DNA of 64,000 nt from HXMU1420-13 sp965601825 (GTDB lineage: Bacteria; Bacteroidota; Rhodothermia; Balneolales; Balneolaceae): contig OZ271839.1 of NCBI GenBank assembly GCA_965601825.1, positions 1,984,001-2,048,000 on the forward strand. Direction: 5' to 3'. Under the pieces are notes generated by a model. It was not told the DNA's origin. It did no database searches and saw only the letters and a program-made list of their open reading frames with translations. Made by a program: the position numbers and the translations under genes. Position 1 is the stretch's first letter, and each line of letters opens with the position of its first letter. Shown here in pieces: positions 45,003-53,517 of this stretch.

Positions 45003-47261
45003 TCAGAACTTAAAAGTGAATGAAAAAACGAAGTTTCTACCTGGGGCAAAAATTGGATTTGTTGAACCTCTGACTGATCGACTTAAGTGTTCATAATAGT
45101 TTTCATCCAATAAGTTATTGATGTCAAAATTTGCGGTAATCATTTCACTTAGCTGATATCCGATTCCAATATCGACTAAGGTAAATGATGGGGATTCTGT
45201 TTCGCCAAACTGTTCGGAGATTCTAGACTGATCCATCACATATCTAACCGAAACTTCCGGTTTTAATTTTTGATCTAACAAGGAACTCGTCATTCTATAT
45301 CGAACATCAAGAGGAGCGATTTCTGGTAGAGGTTCGTTTAATACTAAATCCTCCCCATAAGTGTATGCCAAATTCAGATCATGAGCGAAATATTTAGAAA
45401 TCTGCTGTTTCATCCCAATCTCAAAGCCTAGTTTTAATGCTTCATCAATATTAATGAACCTTCTTACCCCCGGACTTGATGGGATTCGAGCAGTTAATGT
45501 TGGATCAATTTCAGAGGAAATAAGATCACGCAAATAAGCTGCAAATAAATCAATGCTAATCGAATTAGATGCGTTAGATTTGCTGATACTAAAATCAACC
45601 TGATGATTAACTTCCGGATTAAGATCAGGGTTTCCAACCATTTCATATGGATCGATTCCAACTGGGAAATAATTGATATATCGCTCGGTTAGACTTCCGC
45701 TTCTTTGAGCTCTACCATACCAGAAACCAATTTTTAAATTATCCTTGAAATATCTGTTTACACCTAGACTGATACTTGGATTAAACTGAAGTGGCTCGAG
45801 ATCATCATATAAATTTGCAAAAGCTAAGTCGGTACTTTCAGTATTTGCTTTATTTAATTCTAAACGACTTGAAACAATGAAATGGAAATTTTCGAAGTTT
45901 TGATGGAATTCACCAAACAGAGAAGTTTTTGATATTTCACTTTCTTGCCACGCATTATCAAACACGATATTCCCGGCATTCGGCCCCATTAAAAATTCAC
46001 GGGATCGAGTGCCTTGTGCACCCTCAACTTTAACATCAAAACCCGCAAATATTCTGGAATCACGAGAACTCCATTCGGCTTCTGATCTAATTCCATAATT
46101 ATGCGTTTCTGCATTGGTCTCAGCATTAACCAATCTTGGATTTAAATCTTTCATCAGATTATTCATAGTATGATCTACAAATGATCCAAAAATTGATGTA
46201 TGTATCAATTTTAGATTTCTATCATTTACAAAAAGTTTATGACTTGCATTAAAAAGCCAGGTGTCATCATCCCGTAAATCCATGGCTAATGCAGGAAAAT
46301 CTGTGTCTCTGGCTACGTTATAAACAGCTGACAGACGAACTTCCTGATTAGAAAAGACTTTGAAACCACCATTGAAACCGTAACTACCTCGATTAAAATC
46401 AGCAGCAATTTCATTTCCATTTCCGGCTTTATAAGAACCTCCTTGTGACCATGAGCCAAGTAACGAGAGATCATAATTTTGGCCGGTTACTCCAAATTGT
46501 GTTTCGGTTCGAGGAATTTGACCATTGCTTTCATAGGAAGATGAGATTCTTCCATACGGTTGAATAGTATTTGAGAAGTTTAGTTCAGTAGGTATAAAAT
46601 TAATAGTTGCGCCAAAACCGGTTCCAAAACGCAATGCATGTGGACCTTTAAGAATTTCAATCCTTTCAAGCATATTTGGAGCCATTTGACTTGTTGGTGG
46701 ATCCATTCTATTTGGGCAGGCCGCAGTAGCACTTTGGCCACCATCAAATACAATATTCAGTTGATCATATTTAAAACCTCTAAAAACAGGATCGAATCCA
46801 TAGTTGCCACTTTTCTTGATACTATTAATCGCCGGTGATTGAGTTAGTAATGCGGCGCCATCATGAGCCATCTTATCCTGAAACTGAATAGTTACTTCAT
46901 CGGAAGGAGTGTTTATATCTTTGACAGCAATTACTGTAATTGGGTATAAACTGAAGACTAATGGTTCAATATAAATAACCCCGTCTTTTAACAGATTACT
47001 TAATTCTTCACCTTCAAAACGGCTTTCCCCATACCTCACATGCGACAATTCAAGAACTTTTTGATTGTGATGAATTAGATAAATCACACCGTCATTGTCG
47101 GATACTCCTTGTTGATTACCATAAGTGTATGATACATCAGGAATCGCAAGATTAGTCTCTACATCTAAAATTATGATTGGTATTCGATGCTGACTAAATA
47201 CCTCGTTTGTCAATGCAAGAATTACAATTAAAAGAATGGATAAGATTCTTAAATAATACAT
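45003..47261 (-). CDS. TonB-dependent copper receptor, OprC-like
   Basis: Seen: about 752 residues from ATG 47261, chosen because GGAGGT lies four to five bases upstream. Signal peptide ends NEVFSQ, then a short CarboxypepD-like domain, a plug domain and a 22-strand-type barrel ending in an aromatic residue (FTFKF). The plug has AACPNRMDPPTSQM, giving C182 and M186; about 180 residues later the barrel has VDHTM, giving H364 and M366. Known: OprC binds copper through a CxxxM and an HxM motif with nearly the same spacing. Inferred: outer-membrane copper uptake. No copper chaperone or Nos genes are adjacent. Confidence 0.85.
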   Translation of the reverse strand: MYYLRILSILLIVILALTNEVFSQHRIPIIILDVETNLAIPDVSYTYGNQQGVSDNDGVIYLIHHNQKVLELSHVRYGESRFEGEELSNLLKDGVIYIEPLVFSLYPITVIAVKDINTPSDEVTIQFQDKMAHDGAALLTQSPAINSIKKSGNYGFDPVFRGFKYDQLNIVFDGGQSATAACPNRMDPPTSQMAPNMLERIEILKGPHALRFGTGFGATINFIPTELNFSNTIQPYGRISSSYESNGQIPRTETQFGVTGQNYDLSLLGSWSQGGSYKAGNGNEIAADFNRGSYGFNGGFKVFSNQEVRLSAVYNVARDTDFPALAMDLRDDDTWLFNASHKLFVNDRNLKLIHTSIFGSFVDHTMNNLMKDLNPRLVNAETNAETHNYGIRSEAEWSSRDSRIFAGFDVKVEGAQGTRSREFLMGPNAGNIVFDNAWQESEISKTSLFGEFHQNFENFHFIVSSRLELNKANTESTDLAFANLYDDLEPLQFNPSISLGVNRYFKDNLKIGFWYGRAQRSGSLTERYINYFPVGIDPYEMVGNPDLNPEVNHQVDFSISKSNASNSISIDLFAAYLRDLISSEIDPTLTARIPSSPGVRRFINIDEALKLGFEIGMKQQISKYFAHDLNLAYTYGEDLVLNEPLPEIAPLDVRYRMTSSLLDQKLKPEVSVRYVMDQSRISEQFGETESPSFTLVDIGIGYQLSEMITANFDINNLLDENYYEHLSRSVRGSTNPIFAPGRNFVFSFTFKF

Positions 47262-47476
47262 ATGACCTCCAAATAACACTTTTTGATAAACAGACTTCTC
47301 TATCTCATCAGTTTAGTCAGGCTATATAAACTCTATGTGAAGTCATTGTTATAACAAGTAATTGCAAACTATACATTTCTTAAAATCAGACTCATCCTTA
47401 CATTAATCTCATCTTTTGATTGATTTAGGATTTGCCAAAAGTGAGCGCCTTATTATCTTTCGCAAAACAAGATTAC

Positions 47477-48694
47477 ATGCCACATTCTTCAAACGCTGTT
47501 CATCTACGCACAAAAGGAGTGCTACCGGTCCAAAAATTAAAAATCCTTCGTGATTTAGGGATTTTGGATTCTCATCCTGATTATCCAATCCAGGACAATC
47601 AATTCCAACCGAATTCACTTGATCTTAGACTTGGTGAGGTTGCATATAGAGTGCGTTGCAGTTTCCTTCCGGAAAATGAAACTGTGGATCAAAAACTTGA
47701 GAAACTTGAGCAATATCGATTCTCACTAAAAGATGGTGCAGTACTTGAAGAGAATTGTGTGTACATCATTCCATTGCTTGAGAAATTGAATCTGCCTAAG
47801 TCTCATTATTCAATCCAGCATCAGGGGACTACAAATGGGTTACATACCGGAGAAGAAGTTCAACTTCATTCAATGGAGAACTTAACAGCTAAAGCAAATC
47901 CTAAAAGTTCTACTGGTAGACTAGACGTTTTCACTAGAGTGATAACTGATTATTCTCATCGATTTGAAGAAATTAATGCCGGTTATCAGGGGAATTTGTA
48001 TTTGGAAGTAGTTCCAAAGTCTTTTTCGATTAAAGTCAGAACTGGTCAGCGATTAAATCAACTTAGAATTCGCCATGGATTTGAGGTGGTTTCTGATCAG
48101 GATTTACTTAGAATTCATGATACTGATCCGTTGCTGTTTAATGAGAATATTGAGCCTGTAACAATGGAACAGATCAAGGTGAATCAGGGTCTGTTTATGA
48201 GCGTTCAGTTAAAAGGCGTTTATGGTGAGATTATTGGATATAAAGCCAAGAAACATGTGAATTACATAGATCTGGAAAATATTGGTCATTATCCTGTAGA
48301 AGAATTCTGGGAGCCAATTTATGCAACCAAGGATGCTAAAATAATTCTTGAACCGGAAGCCTTTTATATTTTCGCATCCAAAGAAAGAATTAGAGTGCCT
48401 GCTAACCTTGCCTGTGAAATGATGGCCTATGACACTGGCTCAGGTGAACTAAGAACACATTATGCTGGTTTCTTTGATTCAGGTTTTGGTGGAACGGTCG
48501 ATGATAAAGGTGCAAGGGCTGTATTAGAAGTTCGTTCACATGATGTTCCTTTTATGATTGAGGACGGTCAAACCCTATTTAGTATGCAATTTGAACCAAA
48601 TACAGAAATTCCCGAATTCATTTACGGCACTGATATCGCTAGTAATTATCAGGGCCAAGGTTTGAAACTTGGAAAACACTTTAAGCAGGTATGA
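47477..48694 (+). CDS. 2'-deoxycytidine 5'-triphosphate deaminase (duplicated-domain type)
   Basis: Seen: about 406 residues from ATG 47477 (TTG 47432 or GTG 47441 would extend it). Tandem dUTPase/dCTP-deaminase-like halves: FQPNSLDLRLGEVAYRVR, KANPKSSTGRLDVFTR, GNLYLEVVPKSFSIKVRTGQ, then a second half with CEMMAYDTGSGELRTHYAGF and the C-terminal DIASNYQGQGLKLGKHF. Known: deaminates dCTP to dUTP for dTMP synthesis; this long form occurs mainly in alphaproteobacteria and some others. About 25 extra residues precede KANPKSSTG, compared with family members as I remember them. ATGA overlap with the BFD gene. Confidence 0.85.
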   Translation: MPHSSNAVHLRTKGVLPVQKLKILRDLGILDSHPDYPIQDNQFQPNSLDLRLGEVAYRVRCSFLPENETVDQKLEKLEQYRFSLKDGAVLEENCVYIIPLLEKLNLPKSHYSIQHQGTTNGLHTGEEVQLHSMENLTAKANPKSSTGRLDVFTRVITDYSHRFEEINAGYQGNLYLEVVPKSFSIKVRTGQRLNQLRIRHGFEVVSDQDLLRIHDTDPLLFNENIEPVTMEQIKVNQGLFMSVQLKGVYGEIIGYKAKKHVNYIDLENIGHYPVEEFWEPIYATKDAKIILEPEAFYIFASKERIRVPANLACEMMAYDTGSGELRTHYAGFFDSGFGGTVDDKGARAVLEVRSHDVPFMIEDGQTLFSMQFEPNTEIPEFIYGTDIASNYQGQGLKLGKHFKQV

Positions 48695-48915
48695 CCCCAT
48701 TTTTAGTACATAAATGCGTTTGTCATAACATCGATTTCACTGATGTAAAGAAGTATGTTGAAGAACATCAGATTCAAGATGTAAAAGAACTTCAGGCTGC
48801 AGAAGTATGTAGCACAAAATGCCAGATGTGTGAACCTTATGTTGAGATACTTATAAAAACCGGTGAAGTAGAATTCCAGCCCGGCGCCTATATTGGCAGA
48901 AAGAAATCCTCCTGA
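48691..48915 (+). CDS. BFD-like [2Fe-2S] protein
   Basis: Seen: 74 residues with cysteines C9, C11, C44 and C47, exactly C-x-C-x32-C-x2-C, plus an extra C40. This is the ligand spacing of bacterioferritin-associated ferredoxin and of the Fer2_BFD domain. Known: BFD reduces bacterioferritin to release iron; related domains sit in other redox proteins. Translationally coupled to the dCTP deaminase gene (ATGA) and 2 bases before rsmE. No bacterioferritin gene is nearby, so the partner is unknown. Confidence 0.75.
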   Translation: MTPFLVHKCVCHNIDFTDVKKYVEEHQIQDVKELQAAEVCSTKCQMCEPYVEILIKTGEVEFQPGAYIGRKKSS

Positions 48916-48917
48916 TT

Positions 48918-49616
48918 TTGGATAATCATTTTTATGTAGAAGAGCCTTCACTTCATGAGCTGGATTATATAGAGCTTACTGGCCAGGAAGCTAAGCATGC
49001 ATCCAAAGTGCTTAGAAAAAAAGAAGGGGATACCATTATACTTATGAATGGAAAAGGTTGTAAGGCAACTGCAATAATACAATCCCTTCAAAAGAATACA
49101 GTTTCACTGTCGATTCAATCGTATGAATTAAGAAAAGAACCAGCAACTAAGAAGGTTCTTGCACTTGGGGTTATAAAGATTCGTGATCGATTTGAATTCG
49201 CCATTGAAAAAGCTGTTGAATTAGGAGCTACAACTATCTGTTTATTTGATGCTGAACACTCAGAAAGAACTCGAATTAAAGAAGATCGATTAGAGGCCAT
49301 TATTCAAAGTGCTTTCAAACAGTCTGGCAGATGGTGGATGCCTGGATTGACGGCTAAACCTGATTTAAAAAGTGTGCTTTTTGAATACGCTGATCATGAA
49401 ATGATCATGGCTCATGAAAAAGTGGAAGTAGAAAAGCCTTCTGTATCAGAAAAAAAAGAAAAACTTCTGTTAGTTGGACCTGAGGGAGGGTTCTCAGAAA
49501 GTGAAGTGAATTTAGTTAAAGAAGCAGGAGGTAAGTTGATTTCTTTGGGCCCACATAGACTTCGTGCTGAAACAGCTGTAACTGCGATTTTATCTCAATT
49601 CTTATTCGAGAATTAA
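48918..49616 (+). CDS. rsmE: 16S rRNA (uracil-1498-N3)-methyltransferase
   Basis: Seen: 232 residues from TTG 48918. N-terminal PUA-like part with HASKVLRKKEGD; ALGVIKIRDRFEFAIEKAVELG; and a SPOUT trefoil-knot SAM site LLLVGPEGGFSESEV with LGPHRLRAETA. Known: methylates U1498 of 16S rRNA. Third gene of the DCD-BFD-rsmE operon. Convergent with the TfoX-like gene seven bases downstream. Confidence 0.93.
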   Translation: MDNHFYVEEPSLHELDYIELTGQEAKHASKVLRKKEGDTIILMNGKGCKATAIIQSLQKNTVSLSIQSYELRKEPATKKVLALGVIKIRDRFEFAIEKAVELGATTICLFDAEHSERTRIKEDRLEAIIQSAFKQSGRWWMPGLTAKPDLKSVLFEYADHEMIMAHEKVEVEKPSVSEKKEKLLLVGPEGGFSESEVNLVKEAGGKLISLGPHRLRAETAVTAILSQFLFEN

Positions 49617-49622
49617 CTCATT

Positions 49623-49970
49623 TTATTTTTTCTTCTTTTTGCTGGCCTTTGCAAGTGGATTGAAAGCCAGGCATTCATCAATCCAGAAACTCAAAACCTC
49701 ATCATCTAGATAAACCGTTGAATCGATGTACAAATAACCACGCATCGGTCGCTTTGTAAAATCCATAGGACGAGCTCCATCTTTCGATAGTAATTCTTCT
49801 TCCTTTTCAGGATTAATTCTAGCCATCAAGTCATCATTGATTACTCCAATACACATTTTATTATCTACCATAAAACACATGCCTCCAAACATATATTTTT
49901 CTTCAAAATCGATCACTTTTTGGAGTAATTGATCAGCTATTCGATCTACTAAAAGTTGGCTAAATGGCAT
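49623..49970 (-). CDS. TfoX N-terminal domain protein
   Basis: Seen: 115 residues; EEKYMFGGMCFMVDNKMCIGV is the TfoX-N core, with DFTKRPMRGYLYIDSTVYLD later and a Lys-rich C-terminal tail. Known: the TfoX N-domain occurs in the competence regulator Sxy and in many stand-alone proteins of unknown role. There is no C-terminal TfoX domain, so a competence role should not be assumed. Confidence 0.8.
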   Translation of the reverse strand: MPFSQLLVDRIADQLLQKVIDFEEKYMFGGMCFMVDNKMCIGVINDDLMARINPEKEEELLSKDGARPMDFTKRPMRGYLYIDSTVYLDDEVLSFWIDECLAFNPLAKASKKKKK

Positions 49971-50014
49971 TGGGTTTTATTCTTATAACAGTTGAGTTGA
50001 TTGTATTAGGACAC

Positions 50015-50761
50015 TCATAAAGAACGTTCAGATACAATTTCATCAAACATTCTTTTAACCATCAAATCCCCGTACCCATAAATTGCTGCTAGTTTACAGA
50101 ATTCTTGAAATACCGGTCCAAATTTTTCTGACCCTAACTGATTGATTAAAGCTGAAAGTGTTTGTTTAGGGGTATCTTCGACAATTCGATCAATTTCGGC
50201 ATCAACAGCATTTTTGACCCATTCAAACTGTGAAAGCTCTGAACTAAACTCTCTCATTTTGACAATATCAGCATCAACATAAGCTTGCCAAAGTTTAGCT
50301 AATTCAATCAGCTCAACTCCAGAAACCGGAATTGCATTTTCTGATGCTAAGATTAAATCATGTTCGTCCAGACCGGCAAATCCCCATTGTATTTCTGAAT
50401 TTGGCATAACAAAATAAATGTCATGTTCACCAACATGTTGCTCTAAGAGAAAGCACAAAAACCAGCAATTAACCTGACAAAAAACATCTTCTTCAAACCA
50501 TAAATAAACATTTGAACCGCTTGGAATTTCTCTGATTTTGTATAATTCAGGTTTAACATATTCAGCATATGGCTTCGGTTCATATGCTGCGTAAGTTCTA
50601 TCAAGATATTCTGAACGAATTTCTAGAAAGTCTTCAAATGAATTAGCCTCAATTGGCCCGTCAACCAGACACTCGCGCATCACAATTTTTTCACCACTGA
50701 TACTCTTTGGAAATCGGTCAGCCAGTGCATCACCATTCAATACATGGTACGAGTTATTCAT
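50015..50761 (-). CDS. DUF1835 domain protein
   Basis: Seen: 248 residues beginning SYHVLNGDALADRFPKSISG and MRECLVDGPI, the recognisable DUF1835 opening; VYLWFEEDVFCQVNCWFLC follows near residue 95. The C-terminal half is helical. Known: a family of unknown function; no catalytic residues assigned. Its ATG overlaps the stop of the flavodoxin-like gene upstream (ATGA). Confidence 0.75.
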   Translation of the reverse strand: MNNSYHVLNGDALADRFPKSISGEKIVMRECLVDGPIEANSFEDFLEIRSEYLDRTYAAYEPKPYAEYVKPELYKIREIPSGSNVYLWFEEDVFCQVNCWFLCFLLEQHVGEHDIYFVMPNSEIQWGFAGLDEHDLILASENAIPVSGVELIELAKLWQAYVDADIVKMREFSSELSQFEWVKNAVDAEIDRIVEDTPKQTLSALINQLGSEKFGPVFQEFCKLAAIYGYGDLMVKRMFDEIVSERSL

Positions 50762-51252
50762 GCAGGTATAGTAATTTCTTCCTGCATCAGTATAGCGAAA
50801 TGATTGATTGATTGTGAGTTAATTCTAGTAACTGATTCTTTGTGTCCTAGGCTTTTGCGAACGATCATCTTTTCAACAAAATTGAGTCTATCAAAATCAA
50901 AAGCGCCGCCAAAATATCCTTCAGCATGTGCATGTTGAATTAAAGCAGCCGGATAAGAATTAATATATTCTTCCATTTCTTGCTCGCGGTCCATATAACA
51001 AATAAATAAACCAAGTTTCTTGGTTAACAACTCATCCTGATGTTTTTCACAGTACTTTCTGATTCTTTTCTGCACCTTACCAAAGTGTATTGATCCACCA
51101 ATGATAACGGTATCGTAATCATCTAACGGAGGAGGTGCCAGTTCATAAATATTTATAGTTTTACACCGATTGTAGCCAATGATTCTACTGATACGTTCTG
51201 CTACTTTCGCTGTAGTGCCGTGATTGCTTGCATAAAGAATAAGCGTGTTCAT
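50758..51252 (-). CDS. flavodoxin-domain protein, HemG-like
   Basis: Seen: 164 residues. FMN phosphate loop LILYASNHGTTAKVAERI; DDYDTVIIGGSIHFGKVQKR; and a C-terminal FGGAFDFDRLNFVEKMIVRK block like that of HemG. Known: HemG is a flavodoxin-like protoporphyrinogen IX dehydrogenase; menaquinone-dependent members are membrane-associated. Assignment as HemG is likely but not certain because other flavodoxin-5 proteins share these motifs. Coupled to the DUF1835 gene. Confidence 0.7.
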   Translation of the reverse strand: MNTLILYASNHGTTAKVAERISRIIGYNRCKTINIYELAPPPLDDYDTVIIGGSIHFGKVQKRIRKYCEKHQDELLTKKLGLFICYMDREQEMEEYINSYPAALIQHAHAEGYFGGAFDFDRLNFVEKMIVRKSLGHKESVTRINSQSINHFAILMQEEITIPA

Positions 51253-51325
51253 AGTACCTCCATCAAGATTTTGACTTGCACTATAGAATAATTGCTAACT
51301 ATGAATTTCTTATAAAGAAGTAAAA

Positions 51326-52480
51326 TTATCTCAGATTATGCGCAATTGCCTTTAAAAAAGGAGTGTAAGGCACGCTGCTCATAATTTTAATATCGGATAG
51401 AAGGGATGTATCTTCGTTTAGAAAGTCGAAGATTTTATCTATGTGATTATTCTTGAAGAGATCTCTGAAGACTTTTCTTGAATCTGAGGCTGATTCGGAT
51501 AACACATCCAGTAGAAGGATATCATAAAATCTATACTTTTTACTCGATGGAGCCTCTTGAGGAATTTCGTTGTCATTTATTAAAGCGTGTGCGAGTTTCT
51601 TTGAGTAATTCTGAACTCTGGTAAATGTATATCCAGTACTTGGTTTACTAAAGCCACCGATCGAACCGATATTATAAACATTAGGATGCAATGTTGGCGT
51701 ATGTTCGCGATCATCCATTGGAATTCTACCAAATTCCTTTCTGGTTACGTCATAATCACCCTTCTCAAAACCATATTTATCTTTTATATACTCATTAATT
51801 TTTGATCGATAATATTTCTTTTTAAGCACATTTTCAGAGAAGATCGTGTATTCGATCAGTGCTTTATTATGTGTGTATGGCAAGACATACATAAATGCAT
51901 AACCTTCATCGAAAGTCTCATCAACATCCATTATGGTGAATGTTTCAGGATCGAAAGTGCCACCTTCAGTTTCTATTTCAATTCCGTAAAAGTGTTGTAT
52001 TAGAGGATATTTCAGGTTTTTCTTCTTTGCTGTATCTGGCTTGATGATACTTTGAAAGATGTGATTAGCCACATATGTGTTACTATTTTTTGTAACCAAT
52101 ACTCCTTTCTTCTTACTTCCCGAGATATCCAGAATACCTTCTTCCAGTAGATGAAAATTTGAGTGTTTTTTTAATTCTGTTAGAATAAGCTCTTTAAAGT
52201 CACTCTCTCTTATGCAGTAGTATGAATAATCCTGCATGTATAAAAAGCTATTGAATGTGTAAGCCGAGAAGTATGATTTTCGCCATTTCTTATGGATTAT
52301 CTCCGGGTAGAATGGTTTTTCTTTCGACCAATAACACCAGGTTTTTTTGTTATGTGGAGCAAAAGTTTTATCAATAAGTAATACGTTCCCTTTATAACCG
52401 CCTTTAGCTAAATGCCATGCAAGACTGAGTCCTGATAGGCCAGCTCCTGCAATAATGATATCAAAGGTATTAGTCTTCAA
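51326..52480 (-). CDS. crtY: lycopene beta-cyclase, CrtY type
   Basis: Seen: 384 residues from TTG 52480. N-terminal FAD site FDIIIAGAGLSGLSLAWHL; KTWCYWS; FMYVLPYTHNKALIEYTIFS; and IGSIGGFSKPSTGYTFTRVQ, all typical of CrtY lycopene cyclases. Known: cyclises both ends of lycopene to beta-carotene; membrane-associated. The start codon overlaps the end of the nitrilase gene by 11 bases. No other carotenoid genes are in the window. Confidence 0.88.
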   Translation of the reverse strand: MKTNTFDIIIAGAGLSGLSLAWHLAKGGYKGNVLLIDKTFAPHNKKTWCYWSKEKPFYPEIIHKKWRKSYFSAYTFNSFLYMQDYSYYCIRESDFKELILTELKKHSNFHLLEEGILDISGSKKKGVLVTKNSNTYVANHIFQSIIKPDTAKKKNLKYPLIQHFYGIEIETEGGTFDPETFTIMDVDETFDEGYAFMYVLPYTHNKALIEYTIFSENVLKKKYYRSKINEYIKDKYGFEKGDYDVTRKEFGRIPMDDREHTPTLHPNVYNIGSIGGFSKPSTGYTFTRVQNYSKKLAHALINDNEIPQEAPSSKKYRFYDILLLDVLSESASDSRKVFRDLFKNNHIDKIFDFLNEDTSLLSDIKIMSSVPYTPFLKAIAHNLR

Positions 52481-53462
52481 ATTCTACATTTGATTTAACG
52501 GTAGTGTCCACACGAAGTTGAAATATATCCGGCCTTGAATAATGACCTGACGTATCCAAAAACAAATTTCCTTCGGTTAGCAAATCCAAATCTAAATCAG
52601 CGAAGATAAGTTCACTTCTATCGAAAATAGGTTCAATCAAGAACTCTGAATTTGGTTTGATGATGCAGCTTCCACCTCTTAATACAAAGTCATCACCGTC
52701 AACGGGAATATCATGAATTAATTCCAGGGCCAACATATCATCTACTGAGGCACAAATGGATTCGAGCCCTGAAAGCATTTGATTCTTTGTGAGCGTACAA
52801 CCGGAAGCCAATACATAGCATTGTCCTTCGAAAGCATAGCTTCTAGATGCAACTTGATGTAACTCTTTCACCATTGGCCATTGAGCAATATGAACATCTT
52901 CATTTTGCTGATGCATAGCTGCTCGTGCTAAAGGCATCCAATGTTCCCAACAGATTAGTCCGCCAATACGAATTTTTTGATGATCAAATACTGGTAATGT
53001 ACTTCCGTCTCCATTTCCCCAAATTAGTCGCTCAGTATAAGTTGGCATTAATTTTCGATGGAGATCATAGGTGCCATCCGCTTTGAAATAGAAGATAGTG
53101 TTGAATAGCGTTCTTCCAACCTTCTCATGGCATCCCATAACCACAAGACAATTATTTTTCTTCGCACAATCTTCGAGTTTGATAAAGTGATCATTACCGA
53201 TTTGAAGTGAATTTTCTGAAAGTAATCTATACAAAGACTTTGATGGGGGGTGATCCCACAAACCAGCTTTAGGGGAGTAATCTAACCACACAGGATAGCC
53301 CGGAAACCACGTTTCAGGGAAAACGATAATTTCAGTACCATTTCTGGCAGAATCCCGGATTAGTTGTTCAGCCAAGCTTAGAGATTCTGTGGCATTTAAA
53401 AACACCGGAGGCTGTTGAATAAGAGCTACAGAAATTTTTTTCGACAAGTTAACAGGATGCAT
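52470..53462 (-). CDS. nitrilase family carbon-nitrogen hydrolase
   Basis: Seen: 330 residues with the Glu-Lys-Cys triad at E50 (VFPETWFPGYPVW), K137 (RKLMPTYTERLIWGNGDGS) and C171 (GGLICWEHWMPLARAA). The WGNGDGS and CWEHWMP patterns fit true nitrilases and cyanide hydratase rather than amidases. Known: hydrolyses nitriles to acids and ammonia. It is upstream of and overlaps crtY, an odd pairing. Divergent from the threonine aldolase gene. Confidence 0.87.
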   Translation of the reverse strand: MHPVNLSKKISVALIQQPPVFLNATESLSLAEQLIRDSARNGTEIIVFPETWFPGYPVWLDYSPKAGLWDHPPSKSLYRLLSENSLQIGNDHFIKLEDCAKKNNCLVVMGCHEKVGRTLFNTIFYFKADGTYDLHRKLMPTYTERLIWGNGDGSTLPVFDHQKIRIGGLICWEHWMPLARAAMHQQNEDVHIAQWPMVKELHQVASRSYAFEGQCYVLASGCTLTKNQMLSGLESICASVDDMLALELIHDIPVDGDDFVLRGGSCIIKPNSEFLIEPIFDRSELIFADLDLDLLTEGNLFLDTSGHYSRPDIFQLRVDTTVKSNVEFED

Positions 53463-53517
53463 TTACGATGAGATGTTAATGAGTATATTCCTTCCCTCAG
53501 AAAAAGCCAAAGCAAAG

